From positions 2,392,501 through 2,456,500 of the forward strand of contig CP126201.1 of assembly GCA_030272155.1 (NCBI GenBank): 64,000 bases of DNA, written 5' to 3'. Within the stretch, counting starts at the first letter, position 1, and each line of letters opens with the position of its first letter. The position numbers were made by a program, and so were the translations under genes. Source of the DNA: Tetradesmus obliquus. Taxonomy: Eukaryota; Chlorophyta; Chlorophyceae; Sphaeropleales; Scenedesmaceae. Shown piece by piece: positions 24,168 through 35,769 of the stretch. Under the pieces are notes generated by a model. The model did not search any database. It worked only from the letters and a program-made list of their open reading frames with translations, and was not told the DNA's origin.

Positions 24168-25911
24168 GATTGACCACAAGAACACGGAGCAAGGGGCTTG
24201 TGCTGAATGTCTCGCAGGCAATTCTCCGGACAGGCAAGGAACGTCACGACGGCAAAGCAATGAAGAGCGAGCGCACTTACACAAAAGAGCAGACAAGAAA
24301 ATATTGTGTAGCTGGATCTGGTAGGAGAAGAACGCAGGGGCGAGGCCCAAGGTAGTCGGACATCAACCATGTTATCGTTGGTGATGGCCGGTTGAGTCAG
24401 CAGGCGGTGAAGGAGGTGCTGCTTTTGCTAATTACGATGAAAAACAGGTATTTGAAATGTCACACAAAATGTCGAAGAGCTCAATGACCTCAACAGCATG
24501 ACGACATCTCGTACATTGTACCACGTGTGCACACTGTTGTTGCCAACTCAGCACAGCGTGCCACGCTCCTTCAGAATGCACCGCACAAGCAGAGGCAAGC
24601 ATACAGTGCATCCTGACATAGTTGAAATGCCTTTGCAAGAGATGCGGAGCATCCCCAGCAGCACACAACACAAATTCAATCTGGTTGCTGTCACTGTAGG
24701 CAGATGTTCAAACTCGAGGCAAACAACAGCAGCCTAAAATGATTATTTACAACCCCAATGTCAGTACTGTGTGGGTTGGAGGTAGCAAAAAAAACAGAAG
24801 CTCTTGTCAAAGCAAGGACAAACAACGCTATGTACACAGCACTGCTATGAGCAAAGCACTGCGGCTGCACTTGTGTGCCGCCCACTGGCAGGTGCTGCTG
24901 ATTGAGAAGTATCTGCAATCAAAGCACTGAATAAACTAGGGACCACTGTGCAAGAGAGCAACAGAAGTTGCCGGTCAACCTCCAAGCATGGACTGGCAGT
25001 GCTCAGTGCTGCTGACACATGTGAAAACATACGGCCCGGGGCCCAATGGAGGTGTAGAACAAAGGAGAGTGAGCATGCCTGCGAAAATGCCTTGACAGCA
25101 GCAGCAGACAGCAGCAGCAGACATACAATCCATAGTGGAGCCTACAAATATCCGTACACATGATATCTACCATCAATGCCTAAGATGCCAGGTATGTACT
25201 CACAATTGACATACAACGAGGTCGCCTGGAGGCTACAGGCCTCCACAGCACTGCATTATGTATAGGGTTTAGGCACCAGGCACAGCGACATGCTACCTGC
25301 AGATCCAGGGCAGCTGCACGAAATGACACCAATGCACAGGTGCCAGCGACACACTGCAGCACACGTTAGACATTGCAATGCTGTCATGCCTGCAGTTGAT
25401 GCCTGACAAAGCCGCTGCTTTTGACCCTGCCTCGAAGAGAAAGCGTGAGCAATGCCTGAGACTATCACCAGCACCACTTCAACACTGGGACAACCACAAC
25501 ATACTGGACATGCTGCAGCAGCAACTCAGGGCGCCCACTGCCTCATGGCCTCTGCCTGGCATACAGGCAATGTGCCGGCAGGCAATAGGCCTACCCGATG
25601 CAGTACAACACCTACTCCATGTGCTTTGGAACAGCGTGCGTCAGAGGCAAGACATTTGCAGCTGCGGCTGCAGCCGACACGACTCCTACACTCGGGTCAA
25701 ACCCCTGGTCAACCCCCAGTCAAACTGCCAATCACACCCGAGGTCAACACCCTTCGGTCGGAGTCCTTGTCTACTTAACAATTCAACCAGTCTTGACACG
25801 AGCACAATCACCCTGGCCCTCCATGTGTGAAGGCCGACGCCAACATCATTGGCACCCAGATTGCACACTGCTGCACAGCACACCACCCAACGTCAAACTA
25901 AACAGCACAAT
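24168..25911. other. intergenic, no supported gene
   Basis: Lies upstream of protein C and downstream of the bZIP gene. An AACGTCACGAC element is at about 24239-24249. Bases 25690-25740 contain several GTCAAAC-like heptamers. I see nothing coding. Confidence 0.35.
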
Positions 25912-28666
25912 TCACAGCGAAGTCGTCTTGCGCAGGTCTACGCCTCCTTGCTGACTCAGCGCCTGCGGCCCACCATCCCCGCCGGTCAAACTCCCGCCGG
26001 TCAAATTTCCGGTCAAACCTCCCACCAAGCCAGCCCCCAGGAAGGAGCTGTCAGCCAGCATGCCGTCTATGTCACTTTCTGCCAGGTCAGGCAGCTGCCC
26101 ACTCATGCCAGGCCCTAAACCGCTAAGCCCTAGAGAGCCTGAGGCACCCCCAAAGTCTAGCACACCGCTGCTGCTGCGTGCATTGCCTAGCGGCAGGCTG
26201 CTGCCGTTACCTCTGCCTGCACTGCCTAGTGCAGGAGAAGCAGCCCTAGCAGCAGCAGCAGGTGATGCAGCAGCGTGCGACGCAGCATGCACTGTCTGCA
26301 TGCCGGAGGCGGCAGCAAAAGGATGCTGCTGTGCTGCTGCTTGCTGGTGCTGCAGCCGCTGCTGCTGCTGCTGGTCACTGCTTGTCCCTGCAGCTGCTGC
26401 TGCGGCTGCTGCGTCTGGTGTGAAGGCTGCCCGCCTGCTTGGCTGGCCACCTGTGTCAGCAGCAACGGCGGGTATGCTAGCTGCTGCTGCTGCTGCTGCA
26501 TCATGGGGGTGTATTACACCTGGGTAGTAGCCGTGCTGCTGCTGCTGCTGCTGCTGCTGCTGTAGCTGCTGTGAGTGCTGCTGTTGCCCGTATGCGTATG
26601 GTGGCTGCTGATGCTGATGCTGCTGGTGGTGCTGCTGGTGGTGATACTGCTGCGAGGCATGGTGGCCCCAATGCTGCTGCTGCTGCTGATATGCCATGTG
26701 CGCTTCATGCTGCACAGGTTCCTGCTTCACCTGCACACCTTGCTGCTGCGGTTGCTGCTGCTGCTGCTGCTGCTGGTAGTGCTGCTGCTGCTGCTGCTGT
26801 GCTGCAGCATACGCGCCGCCTGGTGTGTGCTGCTGCGACCAATGGTGTTGCTGGGTGTAGTGCTGCTGCTGCTGCTGCTGCCAGGAAGCTTGGCTGCGCA
26901 GGCTGCTGATGGCATTCATCAGCGCAGCTTGCATGGACTGCTCATATGCCAGCTGCTGCGAGAGAGTCTCAAGCTGCAGGAAGGCAGCAGCAGCGGCAGA
27001 GAGAAATGCGCAAGCAGCAGCGGCGGCAGCAGCAGCAGAGGCGGAGGCGGCAGCAAAAAAGCTGCTCAGCAACTGCTGCGGAAAAATGCTACAGCACCTG
27101 ACAAAGAAGCTAGCAAGCAACGAGGCATGCGAGCTGACACTGCAAAGCAGCTGCAAAGCCGGCGACAAAAAGAATGCATGCAGATGCATGCTCAGGTGCG
27201 CGCTCTCCCTTTTACTTACTACTGCGCATGCATGTATGTATGTATGTATGTATGTATGTATGTATGTATGTATGTATGTATGTATGTATGGCCAATCGGC
27301 GGTCACACAGGTCCAAGCGTACTCCAACAACATTCCCTACCTACCTGTGCCTTGCGGCCATCTATCGCCTGACTCAGCGCAGCCTGCTGCGCTACCACTG
27401 GCTGCACTCACGTGCTACACAGATATGCACAGATGACTGCACAGTCGCCTACCTGTGCCTTGCGGCCATCTATCGCCTCGCTAATGCTTTACGGTCCACA
27501 TTGCACATGCACGCAGAGCACAGCAGGGCATACAAACTGCACCTACCTGTGCCTTGCGCGCATCGACAGTTTCGCTCAGCGCCGCCTGCTGCGCTGCCAT
27601 GCGGTCAACCTCCCCCTGAAGCTCCTTCACTGTCGCTGACGCAGCAGCACTCCTGCCCTCCAAGTCATGTATGTACTGCAGCCGCTTCATTCGGGAGCGC
27701 TGCGCAGACTGGCGGTTTGCTAATATGCGCTTGGCCCTGCGAGGATCGAGTGAGGTGGTGTCGAGTGCATTGGTCCGAGTTTGTGTGCCGCCGCCGCCGC
27801 TGCCTCCAGATTGAGAGCGGCGGTGTTTTGAGTGCTTGGAGGAGTGCTGCTCATAGTAATCCTCGTCATCGCTGCTGCATGCTGCTGCTGCTGCTGCTGC
27901 TGTTGGGCTGCATGGCGCTGCGCCTCCAGCAGCAGCAGCAGCAACAGTTGCTGCTGCTGCTGCTGCGCCCATTGAGCTGCTGGGAGTGCCATCCCCAGAA
28001 GGCACCTGCGGTGACGATGTTTTACATCAGAACGGCGTGAGAAGCGTTTACGGCAACAGCCGTGCGTCAGGGATCTTGCTGACAGGCACAAACTACCGCG
28101 GTGTTATGGGCTGGCTGGCCAAGCGATGAAACAGCTCACAGGCGCCGTTCAGATGAAGGTCGTTCAAAAGGAGGACTTTCAAGTGCAACACGACCAGCAT
28201 GAAAGGCGAACGTGCGCTTGCCTCACTCGCACACCTGCACATGTAGGCCGCCAAAAGCAGCGTTCGCCTGGTCCAGCTGCTGCTGGTGCTGTTGCTGCTG
28301 CTGCTGCTCCACTGCGCCTGGCCCTGAGTGGTGCTGGCGCCCGCTGCCAGCAGCATCAGGGCCGGTCAAAGGTCCGGTCAAACCAGTCAAAGTTGACCCG
28401 GGTCGCTTTGAACTACCAGCAGCTGTCGGTGATGAGGAACCAGCACCAGCAGCTGCATGTGATGTGGGCATTGGGGCTTCCAGCAAGCTGTACAAGTCCT
28501 CAGGCGTGCTCTGCAGGAACAGCTGCCCCGCTGCAAACGCAAAGGTGTCGCTGGGGTTCTTCCTGTGGCTGATTTTGCGCCTTGCAGGAGCCATTGGGCT
28601 TGCAGCTAGGGGGTCTGCTGCTGCCCCTGCCTCTGCCTCCATAGCTGCCCCTAGCTCCCAGTCCAT
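25912..28666 (-). CDS. bZIP transcription factor, group-I-like
   Basis: Exons 28666-28235, 28005-27547 and 26973-25912 (stop TGA), all phase 0, encode 650 residues. Exon 2 contains the bZIP: basic region DPRRAKRILANRQSAQRSR with the invariant N-x7-R spacing, followed by a zipper starting YIHDLE and running through KELQGEVDRMAAQQAALSET into exon 3 (LETLSQQLAYEQSMQAALMN). The DPRRAKRILANRQSA signature matches plant group I bZIPs (VIP1/RF2a type). The rest is low-complexity Gln/His/Ala, likely an activation region. Nuclear DNA-binding role is well supported; targets are unknown. It shares a 530-bp divergent promoter with KIN17. Exon 2 has partial downstream copies. Confidence 0.85.
27229..27290 (+). 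repeat. TATG microsatellite
   Basis: About 15 uninterrupted TATG units in the second intron of the bZIP gene. Confidence 0.95.
27340..27490 (-). repeat. 3'-partial copies of bZIP exon 2
   Basis: Two copies of the exon end followed by a GTAGGT donor, at about 27445-27490 and 27345-27400 (AQQAALSQAIDGRKAQ versus AQQAALSETVDARKAQ in the real exon). They lie in the intron downstream of the zipper exon. Confidence 0.75.
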
Positions 28667-29196
28667 GCTGTCCTGCTGTACTTGCTACGATTTCTACCTC
28701 GTTTGATACTACAGTGCAGTTAGCTTTCAAGAATTCACGCAGCAACGAGGCGATCGATGTGCCACGGGTGCATTGTTGAGGCAGATAGCAGGCTTGCACG
28801 TTCAGAGCAGTACTGTATCGGCAGCACAGGCATATAGTAAACACCACCGATAGCACACCGCATATAGCCGTGCAGCAGATTGCCAATCATCTTCAGGCCA
28901 TTACTCAACCCTGGTCCTGTCACCCTGCAATGACATTCCCTGTTCAGCTCTGTCAGTATGGTCTGCTCTCGTGTTGTTTTCATGCAGACAAATTCTCACA
29001 TGTTACACTGAATTGTTCGATCCACAGCTTCGAGCAGTACGAGCAGCCTGGAACACTTGCTGCTGTGCTCAGCTGCAGCTCAGGCCTGCTCAGTGTTGCC
29101 TGCTGTGTAGCAGCACCCTCACGAAACAACCATTTCGACCTAATAAGCAGCAATATCATCAAAACAGCCATACTTAGCAGTGGCTAGGCGGTCAGC
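28667..29196. promoter_or_regulatory. divergent promoter region bZIP / KIN17
   Basis: The two start codons are 530 bp apart in opposite orientation with no other gene between, so both promoters must lie here or in first introns. No clear core element was recognised. Confidence 0.5.
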
Positions 29197-30487
29197 ATGG
29201 GCAAGAATGACTTCCTCACTCCCAAGGCAGTGAGTGCTGCTGCTGCTGCTGCATGTGCATGTGCATGCACTGCCTTTTTCAACCAGCTGCACCTCCTATG
29301 CTGCGACCTTGTGTTCAATATGCAGCACAATCGCATGGCAGCACCCTTGCAGGGGTGCTGAGCAGCACCGTTGTTGTGCAGTTGTGCCCGGCGCCTGTGC
29401 AGCAATTCAACTTTCACCAAGTGAAGCCAAGCATGGCGGCACGCATCTGCTCTACTCAATTTCGTGCACAATTCTTCTGCAGATTGCCAACCGCATTCAG
29501 GCCAAGGGCCTGAACAAGCTGCGCTAGTACTGCCAGCTGTTGCAACTCCGTGCTAACTGCAGCTGCTGGCTGGTTTGAATTATTAACTGCTGCCTGCAGA
29601 TCGCCAACCGCATCAAGGCCAAGGGCCTCAACAAGCTGCGGCTATACATTGCACCAAAGTTCCTGCTAACTGCAGTGTTGCCTGGTTTGAATTTAAATCT
29701 CTGCTGAATTTGAATCTCTGCTGCAGATCGCCAACCGCATCAAGGCCAAGGGCCTGAACAAGCTGCGCTAGTACTGCCAGCTGTTGCAACTCCGTGCTAA
29801 CTGCAGCTGCTGGCTGGTTTGAATTTGAATTGAATCCATGCTGCAGATCGCCAACCGCATCAAGGCCAAGGGCCTCAACAAGCTGCGCTGGTACTGCCAG
29901 CTGTTGCAACTCCGTGCTAACTGCAGCTGTTGCCTATTTTCAATATAAATTTCGAATGTTGCCTGCAGATCGCCAACCGCATCAAGGCCAAGGGCCTGAA
30001 CAAGCTGCGCTGGTACTGCCAGCTGTTGCAGCTCCTTGCTAACTGCAGCTGTCGCCTATTTTGAATTCGAATTTCAATATGTTGCCTGCAGATCGCCAAC
30101 CGCATCAAAGCCAAGGGCCTGAACAAGCTGCGCTGGTATTGCCAGCTGTGCCAGAAGTCCTGCAGGGATGAGAATGGCTTCAAGTGCCACCAGATGAGCG
30201 AGGGACACCAGCGCCAGATGCAGGTGCGGCAGCAGAGGTGGTGGATATGTTGCTACAGCATGGCATGTTGGCTCTCAACATGTAAAGGCAGTGGCAGCAG
30301 CATTCAAATGCTTGCGCCACCAAAATAGTGAGGGACACCAGCGCCAGATGCAGGTAAGAGCCGAGGCAGCGGCAGCGGCAGCAGCAGCAGCAGCAGCAGC
30401 GGCTGCTGCAGGAGTGGCAGTGGCAGCAGCGGCAGCAGCGGCAGGAGCAGGTACCGGTGCAGGAGTGAGTGACAGCCAACGCAGCAG

Positions 30488-30542
<55 letters not shown>

Positions 30543-33291
30543 AGGAGTGCCACCAATTGAGGCATGGCTGGCAGTTATCAAGCAGCTGTAAGTGTGCCAG
30601 CTGCAAGCGGAGCAGTGCCTGTTCTTCTGATGCGCCAGCGGTAGCAGCAGCAGCTATTGCAGCCACGATTTCACAGGAATGCATGCTGCAGCAGCTCGTG
30701 TGTTTGATGCCAGCACCCTGCTGGCAGCAGCAGCAGTAGCAGCAATAGCTGCTGGTGTCACTGCAGCTCCAGACTCGCTTCCGCACTTGGTGTGTATGCA
30801 GGGTGCAGGCAAGTCACCAGCTGTGTGTGTGTTTCTGCCACATTTCTGTCGCTGCAGGTGTTTGGTGAGAACCCTGACCGTGTGGTTGACGGCTTCAGTG
30901 AGGAGTTTGAGGAGATGTTCATGGAGCACCTGCGGCGCGCGTGAGTCCTTCTCTTTGTAAAATGGATGCCAGCCACACCATTTGTATTGAACTTGTTGCG
31001 CTGCTTGGTTTACATCTTGCAGTGTGTGCAGCAGCATGTGTAGGCGGCGCGGAAGCAGCACAATGCTCAGCTTCAGGGGTGAAGGAAGGCAATTTGCACA
31101 GCATTCAGAAGTGCAATGGATTGCCTGTGGTTGATGGCCTCAGTGAGGAGTTTGAGGAGACGTTCATGGAGCACCTGCGGCATGCATGAGAGGCCACACG
31201 GTCATCAGCAACATTCAGTGCTTTGATGCTGGTTGACGTTGGTCTGGCAGCATGTGCATTACCATGTGTGGGCGTCATGTGGAAGCAGCACTTGCAAAGC
31301 TTCAGGGACTGCCATAAGGCTCAGTAGCAACAATTTACACAGCATGCAAAGCGCGGTACTGAAAGCACAACCATGCACCAAATGAAAACTGCTGTTTAGC
31401 TTACTTGTAATTGTACTGCCTGCCTGCTGTACTGCTGTACTGCAGTCACCCGTCCAGCCGCGTGTCAGCCAAGAACGTGTACAACGAGTTCATCGCAGAC
31501 AGGCACCACGTGCACATGAACAGCACCAAGTGGCTCACACTGACATGTTGTACTGCTGCAGTGCAGGCACCGCTCTAGCGGCATGTTGACAAATAAGACG
31601 TGTACAAACGAGTTCACTGCGGACCACTACCACTTTCTGGCTCTACAGAGCACTGATGAACTGCCTGCCCGCTGTACTGCCTGCTGTACTGCTGCACTGC
31701 AGTCACCCTTCCAGCCGTGTTTCAGCAAAAAAAAACGTGTACAACGAGTTCATTGCTGACCATCACTGAACGCCTGTGCTGCCTGCCTGCTGCACTGCCT
31801 GCTGCACTGCCTGCATGTTGTACTGCAGTCACCCTTCCAGCCGCGTGTCAGCCAAGAACGTGTACAACGAATTCATTGCGGACCGCCACCACGTGCACAT
31901 GAACAGCACCAAGTGGCTCACACTGACCTGCTGTACTGCCCACTAACGTGCTGTCCTGCAGTCAGTCATTGAGCCAGATGTCTGTGCAAAAGACCCAGAC
32001 GCTGTGTTCATCTGCCCGCTTGCTGTCCTGCCGTCCTGCCTCTTTTCCCTTTCCGCAGTCACCCGTCCAGCCGTGTGTCTGCAAAGAACGTCTACAACGA
32101 GTTCATTGCAGACCGCCACCACGTGCACATGAACAGCACCAAGTGGCTCACGCTGACAGAGTTTGTGAAGCACCTGGGGCGCACGGGGCAGTGCAAGGTG
32201 GACGAAACGGAGAAGGGCTGGTTCATAACGCTGATACGGGTAGGTGCCGGAGAAATTTGCTGCAGGGTGCAGAACAGGGTAGGGTGTGTGGGAGGCCGGC
32301 TTTGTTGTTGTTGGGCAGTGAAAAGTGGACGAGACAGACATAGGCTGGTTCATCACGCTGATACGGGTAGGTGGTTGACGCCAGTTCTGCTGTTGTGAAT
32401 GTGCTGCAGCCAGGGATTGTATGTGCCGGTTTAGCTGTTGTGGGCCGTGGACGAGACAGAGCAAGGCTGGTTCACCACGCTGTTTAGGGTGCGTGCTCAG
32501 CAAGTGTTCAGGGTTTGTGGTTTGTGGTTTGCTGCGTTGAACAGCACCAAGTGGCTCACACTGACTGAGTTTGTGAAGCACCTGGGGCGCACGGGGCAGT
32601 GCAAGGTGGACGAGACAGAAAAGGGCTGGTTCATCAAACTAATCAGGGTGAGAATTGATCTGCAGGGTTGGTGCAGCCGGGTTTTTTGTTGGTGGGTTGA
32701 CGTTTTGTAGTGGGCGGTGCAAGGTGGACGAGACAGAGAAAGGCTGGTTCATCACGCTGATACGGGTAGATGGTTGATGCAAGTTCTGCTGTTGTGGGTG
32801 TGCTGCAATTGTACCAGGGATTGTAAGTGCCGGTTTAGCTGTTGTGGGCCGTGGACGCAATAGAACAAAGCTGGTTCACCACGCTCTTTAGGGTGCGTGC
32901 TTGGCAAGCGTGAAGGGTTTGTGGTTTGTGGTTTGCTGCGTTGAACAGCACCAAGTGGCTCACACTGACTGAGTTTGTGAAGTACCTAGGGCGCACCGGT
33001 CAGTGCAAGGTGGACGAGACTGAAAGGGCTGGTTCATCACACTGATACGGGTAGGTTTTAGGTGCGGCAGTTGCGGGTTGAGGTTTGCTGGGTCAACAGT
33101 CAGGGATCGCAGTCGGAAGTGAAGCAGCTTTGCGCAGTAGTGGCAGGTTTGTGTTGAGCTCAGCAGGCTTGATTGGAATCTTGTTGTGTGCAGCTGCTGC
33201 GGCAGCTTGTGCAGCTGCACACACCTGAGGAGGTGCGCCTGAGGGCTAGATGTGCGCCTGTGGACTGCATGGTAAGCAGTACATCGACTCA

Positions 33292-33324
<33 letters not shown>

Positions 33325-35141
33325 TTGACCCTGCCAAGGCGCTGTCTGATGCTGAGAAGCTGAAGCGGGAGCGGCAGGAGGAGGAAGAAGAGGAGCGCAG
33401 CGCGCGCCTGCTGCAGCTGCAGGTGCGTTTCATGGTGTTCAATGCTGAGTGCTGCCAATTACTGTGTCAAGCAGCTCTGCGCGACTAGAAGAGGAAGAGG
33501 AGGAGCGCAGCGCGCGCCCCTGCTGCAGCTGCAGGTGTGTGTTTCTTGGTGATTATTGCTAATTGGCTGTCAATCATTACGCCAAGCAGCTCTGCGCGAC
33601 TTGAAGAGGAAGAAGAGGAGCGCAGCACGCGCCTGCTGCAGCTGCAGGTGCGCTGCCCTGTGTTGGCATTTGACTTTGAAACTCGTCACGTGACAGAATC
33701 AGCTGAGAGAGTGCACGCGGTCAGCAGCATGGCACCGACTCACGCACATCTGCTAGCAGCTCTGCCAGCTGTTGTGCATCTTTGGCTGGTGTGGAATGCC
33801 AGTGTTGTGGCACCCTGGTGTGAGGTGGTGTGAGCAGCTTGTATGCGGCATCACACAGGTCAGTGACAGCCTGAAAAGCGTTTCGTCATGGCGCTGCATG
33901 CTGCAGGTGGAGCGCACGCGCAAGATGGCGCCGAGCTGCAGCCCAGCGGGCAGACGAGCCCATAAAGCTCATCACGTTACAACACCTCACACATGTCACC
34001 TTACCACTGCACACTGCAGGTGGAGCGTGCGCGCAAGATGGCGCGCACAGACGGCGCAGCAGATGACTCGCATCACATTACAACAATTCACACACGCCAC
34101 CTAAACTGCTGCACACGCAGGTGGAGCGCGCGCGCAAGATGGCGCGCACAGACGGCGCAGCAGATGACTCGCATCACATTACAACAATTCACACACGCCA
34201 CCTAAACTGCTGCACACGCAGGTGGAGCGCGCGCGCAAGATGGCGCGCACAGACGGCGCAGCAGATGACAAGGCCCCTCTCAACACAGAGCTACAGCGAG
34301 GCGAGGCAGACGAGCCCATAAAGCTCAGCCTGGCAGCAAGCAGCGCTGCTGCAGCAACAGCGGCAGCAGCAGGGGACAGCAAAGCAGCAGCAGCAGCTAG
34401 GGCCAGGCCAGCTCCGCTGTTTGGAGACGATGATGGTGAGAAAATGCTCCTCCTTTCAACATTCCTGCAAGATCCTGCAAGATCCTGCAAGCTGAGCTGC
34501 TTGATGTACTTGTTGCTGCAAGCCACTTGCTGGTTAGGTGTGGCTTGATGCTGGCGGCGGAGGCACTGCTGAGTGCATGCTGGACTGCTTGCGCCCTGGC
34601 TTTTTGTCAGCAGCTGCTGCTGTGTCTGCTGGCAGGGCTCTGCAGTCAGCGATCTGCCGGCACCACCAAGCTGCAGACACGATAGGGGACTGCTATATTT
34701 CCTGAGCGATCAACTTGTGATGTGGGTGTATTTGCTTGATGTCTCATCGCAGATGGCGGCCAGCAGCAGCAGCAGCAGCAGCACAAGAAGCTGAGCAAAG
34801 TAGAGCAGCTGATGCAGAAGGACCTGCAGGAAAAGCAGCGGCGAGCAGCAGCAGCAGCGGCAGGCGCAGCAAGCAGCAGCGGGCGAGACGCCGGCGGCGG
34901 CAGCAGCAGCAGCAGCAAAGCACGGCTTGATCATTGGCTGCATGAAGACATTGTGGTCAAGGTCATGAGCAAGGCGCTGAAAGAGCAGGGCTACTACAAG
35001 CAGAAGGTGAGCAGAGTGTGGCTGCAGATCAGCTGACTCCTATTTGATTGTCAACTTTTGAAAACGCTGCATCAGGTGCTGAGCAGCTGCTGCCGTTGGT
35101 GGTGCTCAGTTGGTTGTGCACATATGTGCTATGCCTTCGCA

Positions 35142-35172
<31 letters not shown>

Positions 35173-35435
35173 CCTGCAGGGGGTGGTAGAGAAGGTCATC
35201 GGCAAGTACGTTGCCGAGGAAGCGATGCTAGACAAATATAGGATGTGCTGCGGAATATTTCAAAGGGCTGTGCTTGTGCTGCTGCTGCTGCTTCTGCTGT
35301 CCTGCAGGGCGTCGTGAACAAGGTGACCGGCAAGTATGTTGCTGAGGTGGCGATGCTAGACAGCGGCGATGTGCTGCGCATCCGTGATAGCACTTGTTTC
35401 ACGCCCACAGTCATCCATCCTGCCTTGTGCTGCTG

Positions 35436-35476
<41 letters not shown>

Positions 35477-35769
35477 TTTCTATCTTGCAGGGCGTTGTAG
35501 AGAGGGTGATCGGCAAGTACGTTGCTGAGGTAGCGATGCTAGACAGCGGCGACGTGCTGCGCATCGATCAGGCGGAGCTGGAAACAGTGCTGCCTTCTCC
35601 AGGCGGCCGAGTGCTGGTTGTGAATGGGCCTTACAGCGGCAGCAGGGGCAGCCTGTTAGGCATTGATGCTGCAAAGTATCAGGCGGAGGTGGAGCTGCGG
35701 GGTGGGCAGTATGACGGAAAAGCAGTGTGGTTTGAGTATGAGGACATCTGCAAGCTGGCGTCAAAGTGA
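29197..35769 (+). CDS. KIN17: KIN17, DNA/RNA-binding zinc-finger protein
   Basis: Eight exons join in phase: 29197-29229, 30092-30223, 30858-30940, 32059-32239, 33324-33422, 34222-34435, 34753-35006, 35491-35769 (stop TGA); 424 residues, close to the animal protein (about 390). The start MGKNDFLTPKA is the family's conserved start. Exon 2 holds the zinc finger (WYCQLCQKSCRDENGFKCH, then MSEGHQRQM). Exons 3-4 form the winged-helix domain (GFSEEFEEMFMEHLRR; VYNEFIADRHHVHMNSTKW; TEFVKHLGRTGQCKVDE). Exon 5 is charged coiled coil. Exons 7-8 form the tandem KOW/SH3-like C-terminus (HWLHEDIVVKVMSKALKEQG; ETVLPSPGGRVLVVNGPYSG). The family acts in the nucleus in DNA replication/repair and pre-mRNA splicing. 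Low-complexity Ala/Gln/Ser inserts in exons 6-7 are lineage-specific. Six of eight exons have partial copies. Confidence 0.95.
29483..30091 (+). repeat. 5'-partial copies of KIN17 exon 2, five in tandem
   Basis: Copies with exon starts at 29483, 29600, 29727, 29847 and 29969 precede the real exon at 30092 (steps 117, 127, 120, 122, 123 bp). Each has TGCAG and about 70 bases coding IANRIKAKGLNKLRWYCQL, then diverges (LLQL...) before the second zinc cysteine. In copies 1 and 3 the conserved Trp codon TGG is TAG. None has a donor at the end of the homology. Confidence 0.9.
30311..30360 (+). repeat. 3'-partial copy of KIN17 exon 2
   Basis: The end of the exon (EGHQRQMQ) recurs about 130 bp downstream with a better donor, GTAAGA, than the real one, GTGCGG. 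Confidence 0.75.
31105..31192 (+). repeat. 3'-partial copy of KIN17 exon 3
   Basis: VVDGLSEEFEETFMEHLRHA follows exon 3 by about 250 bp; its donor position is mutated to GCATGA. Confidence 0.75.
31440..32058 (+). repeat. 5'-partial copies of KIN17 exon 4, five
   Basis: Copies start at 31446, about 31566, 31703, 31829 and about 31964 before the real exon at 32059. The best (31446, 31829) cover HPSSRVSAKNVYNEF through NSTKWLTLT and stop there; others are degenerate. They are separated by CTG/TGTACTG-rich intron pieces. Confidence 0.85.
32320..33055 (+). repeat. 3'-partial copies of KIN17 exon 4, at least six
   Basis: Downstream copies of the exon end (KVDETEKGWFITLIR plus GTAGGT-like donor) near 32325-32375, 32450-32490, 32540-32650, 32715-32770, 32850-32895 and 32945-33055. 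Two (32540, 32945) extend back to NSTKWLTLTEFVK. This exon is thus flanked by arrays on both sides with opposite truncations. Confidence 0.85.
33486..33655 (+). repeat. 3'-partial copies of KIN17 exon 5
   Basis: Two copies of the charged exon end (EEEEERSARLLQLQ and donor) at 33486-33536 and 33599-33650, about 114 bp apart. Confidence 0.8.
33901..34221 (+). repeat. 5'-partial copies of KIN17 exon 6, three
   Basis: Exon starts at 33907, 34020 and 34121 precede the real one at 34222 (steps 113, 101, 101). Each has acceptor CAG and VERARKMARTDGAADD, then diverges. The last two units are nearly identical over 100 bp. Confidence 0.9.
35144..35490 (+). repeat. 5'-partial copies of KIN17 exon 8, two
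   Basis: CTG run plus CAG plus GVVEKVIGKYVAEEAMLD at 35180, and GVVNKVTGKYVAEVAMLDSG at 35308, before the real exon at 35491. A 3'-partial copy of the end of the same exon lies beyond the stop at about 35880-35930. Confidence 0.85.

Noticed and set aside
29483..30091. Mutually exclusive or cassette exons in KIN17
   Set aside because: Copies lack donors at the end of homology, stop before the zinc ligands, and two contain stop codons.
31943..32581. 212-codon minus-strand gene opposite KIN17
   Set aside because: It is antisense to KIN17 exon 4 and its copies; the plus frame has family conservation.
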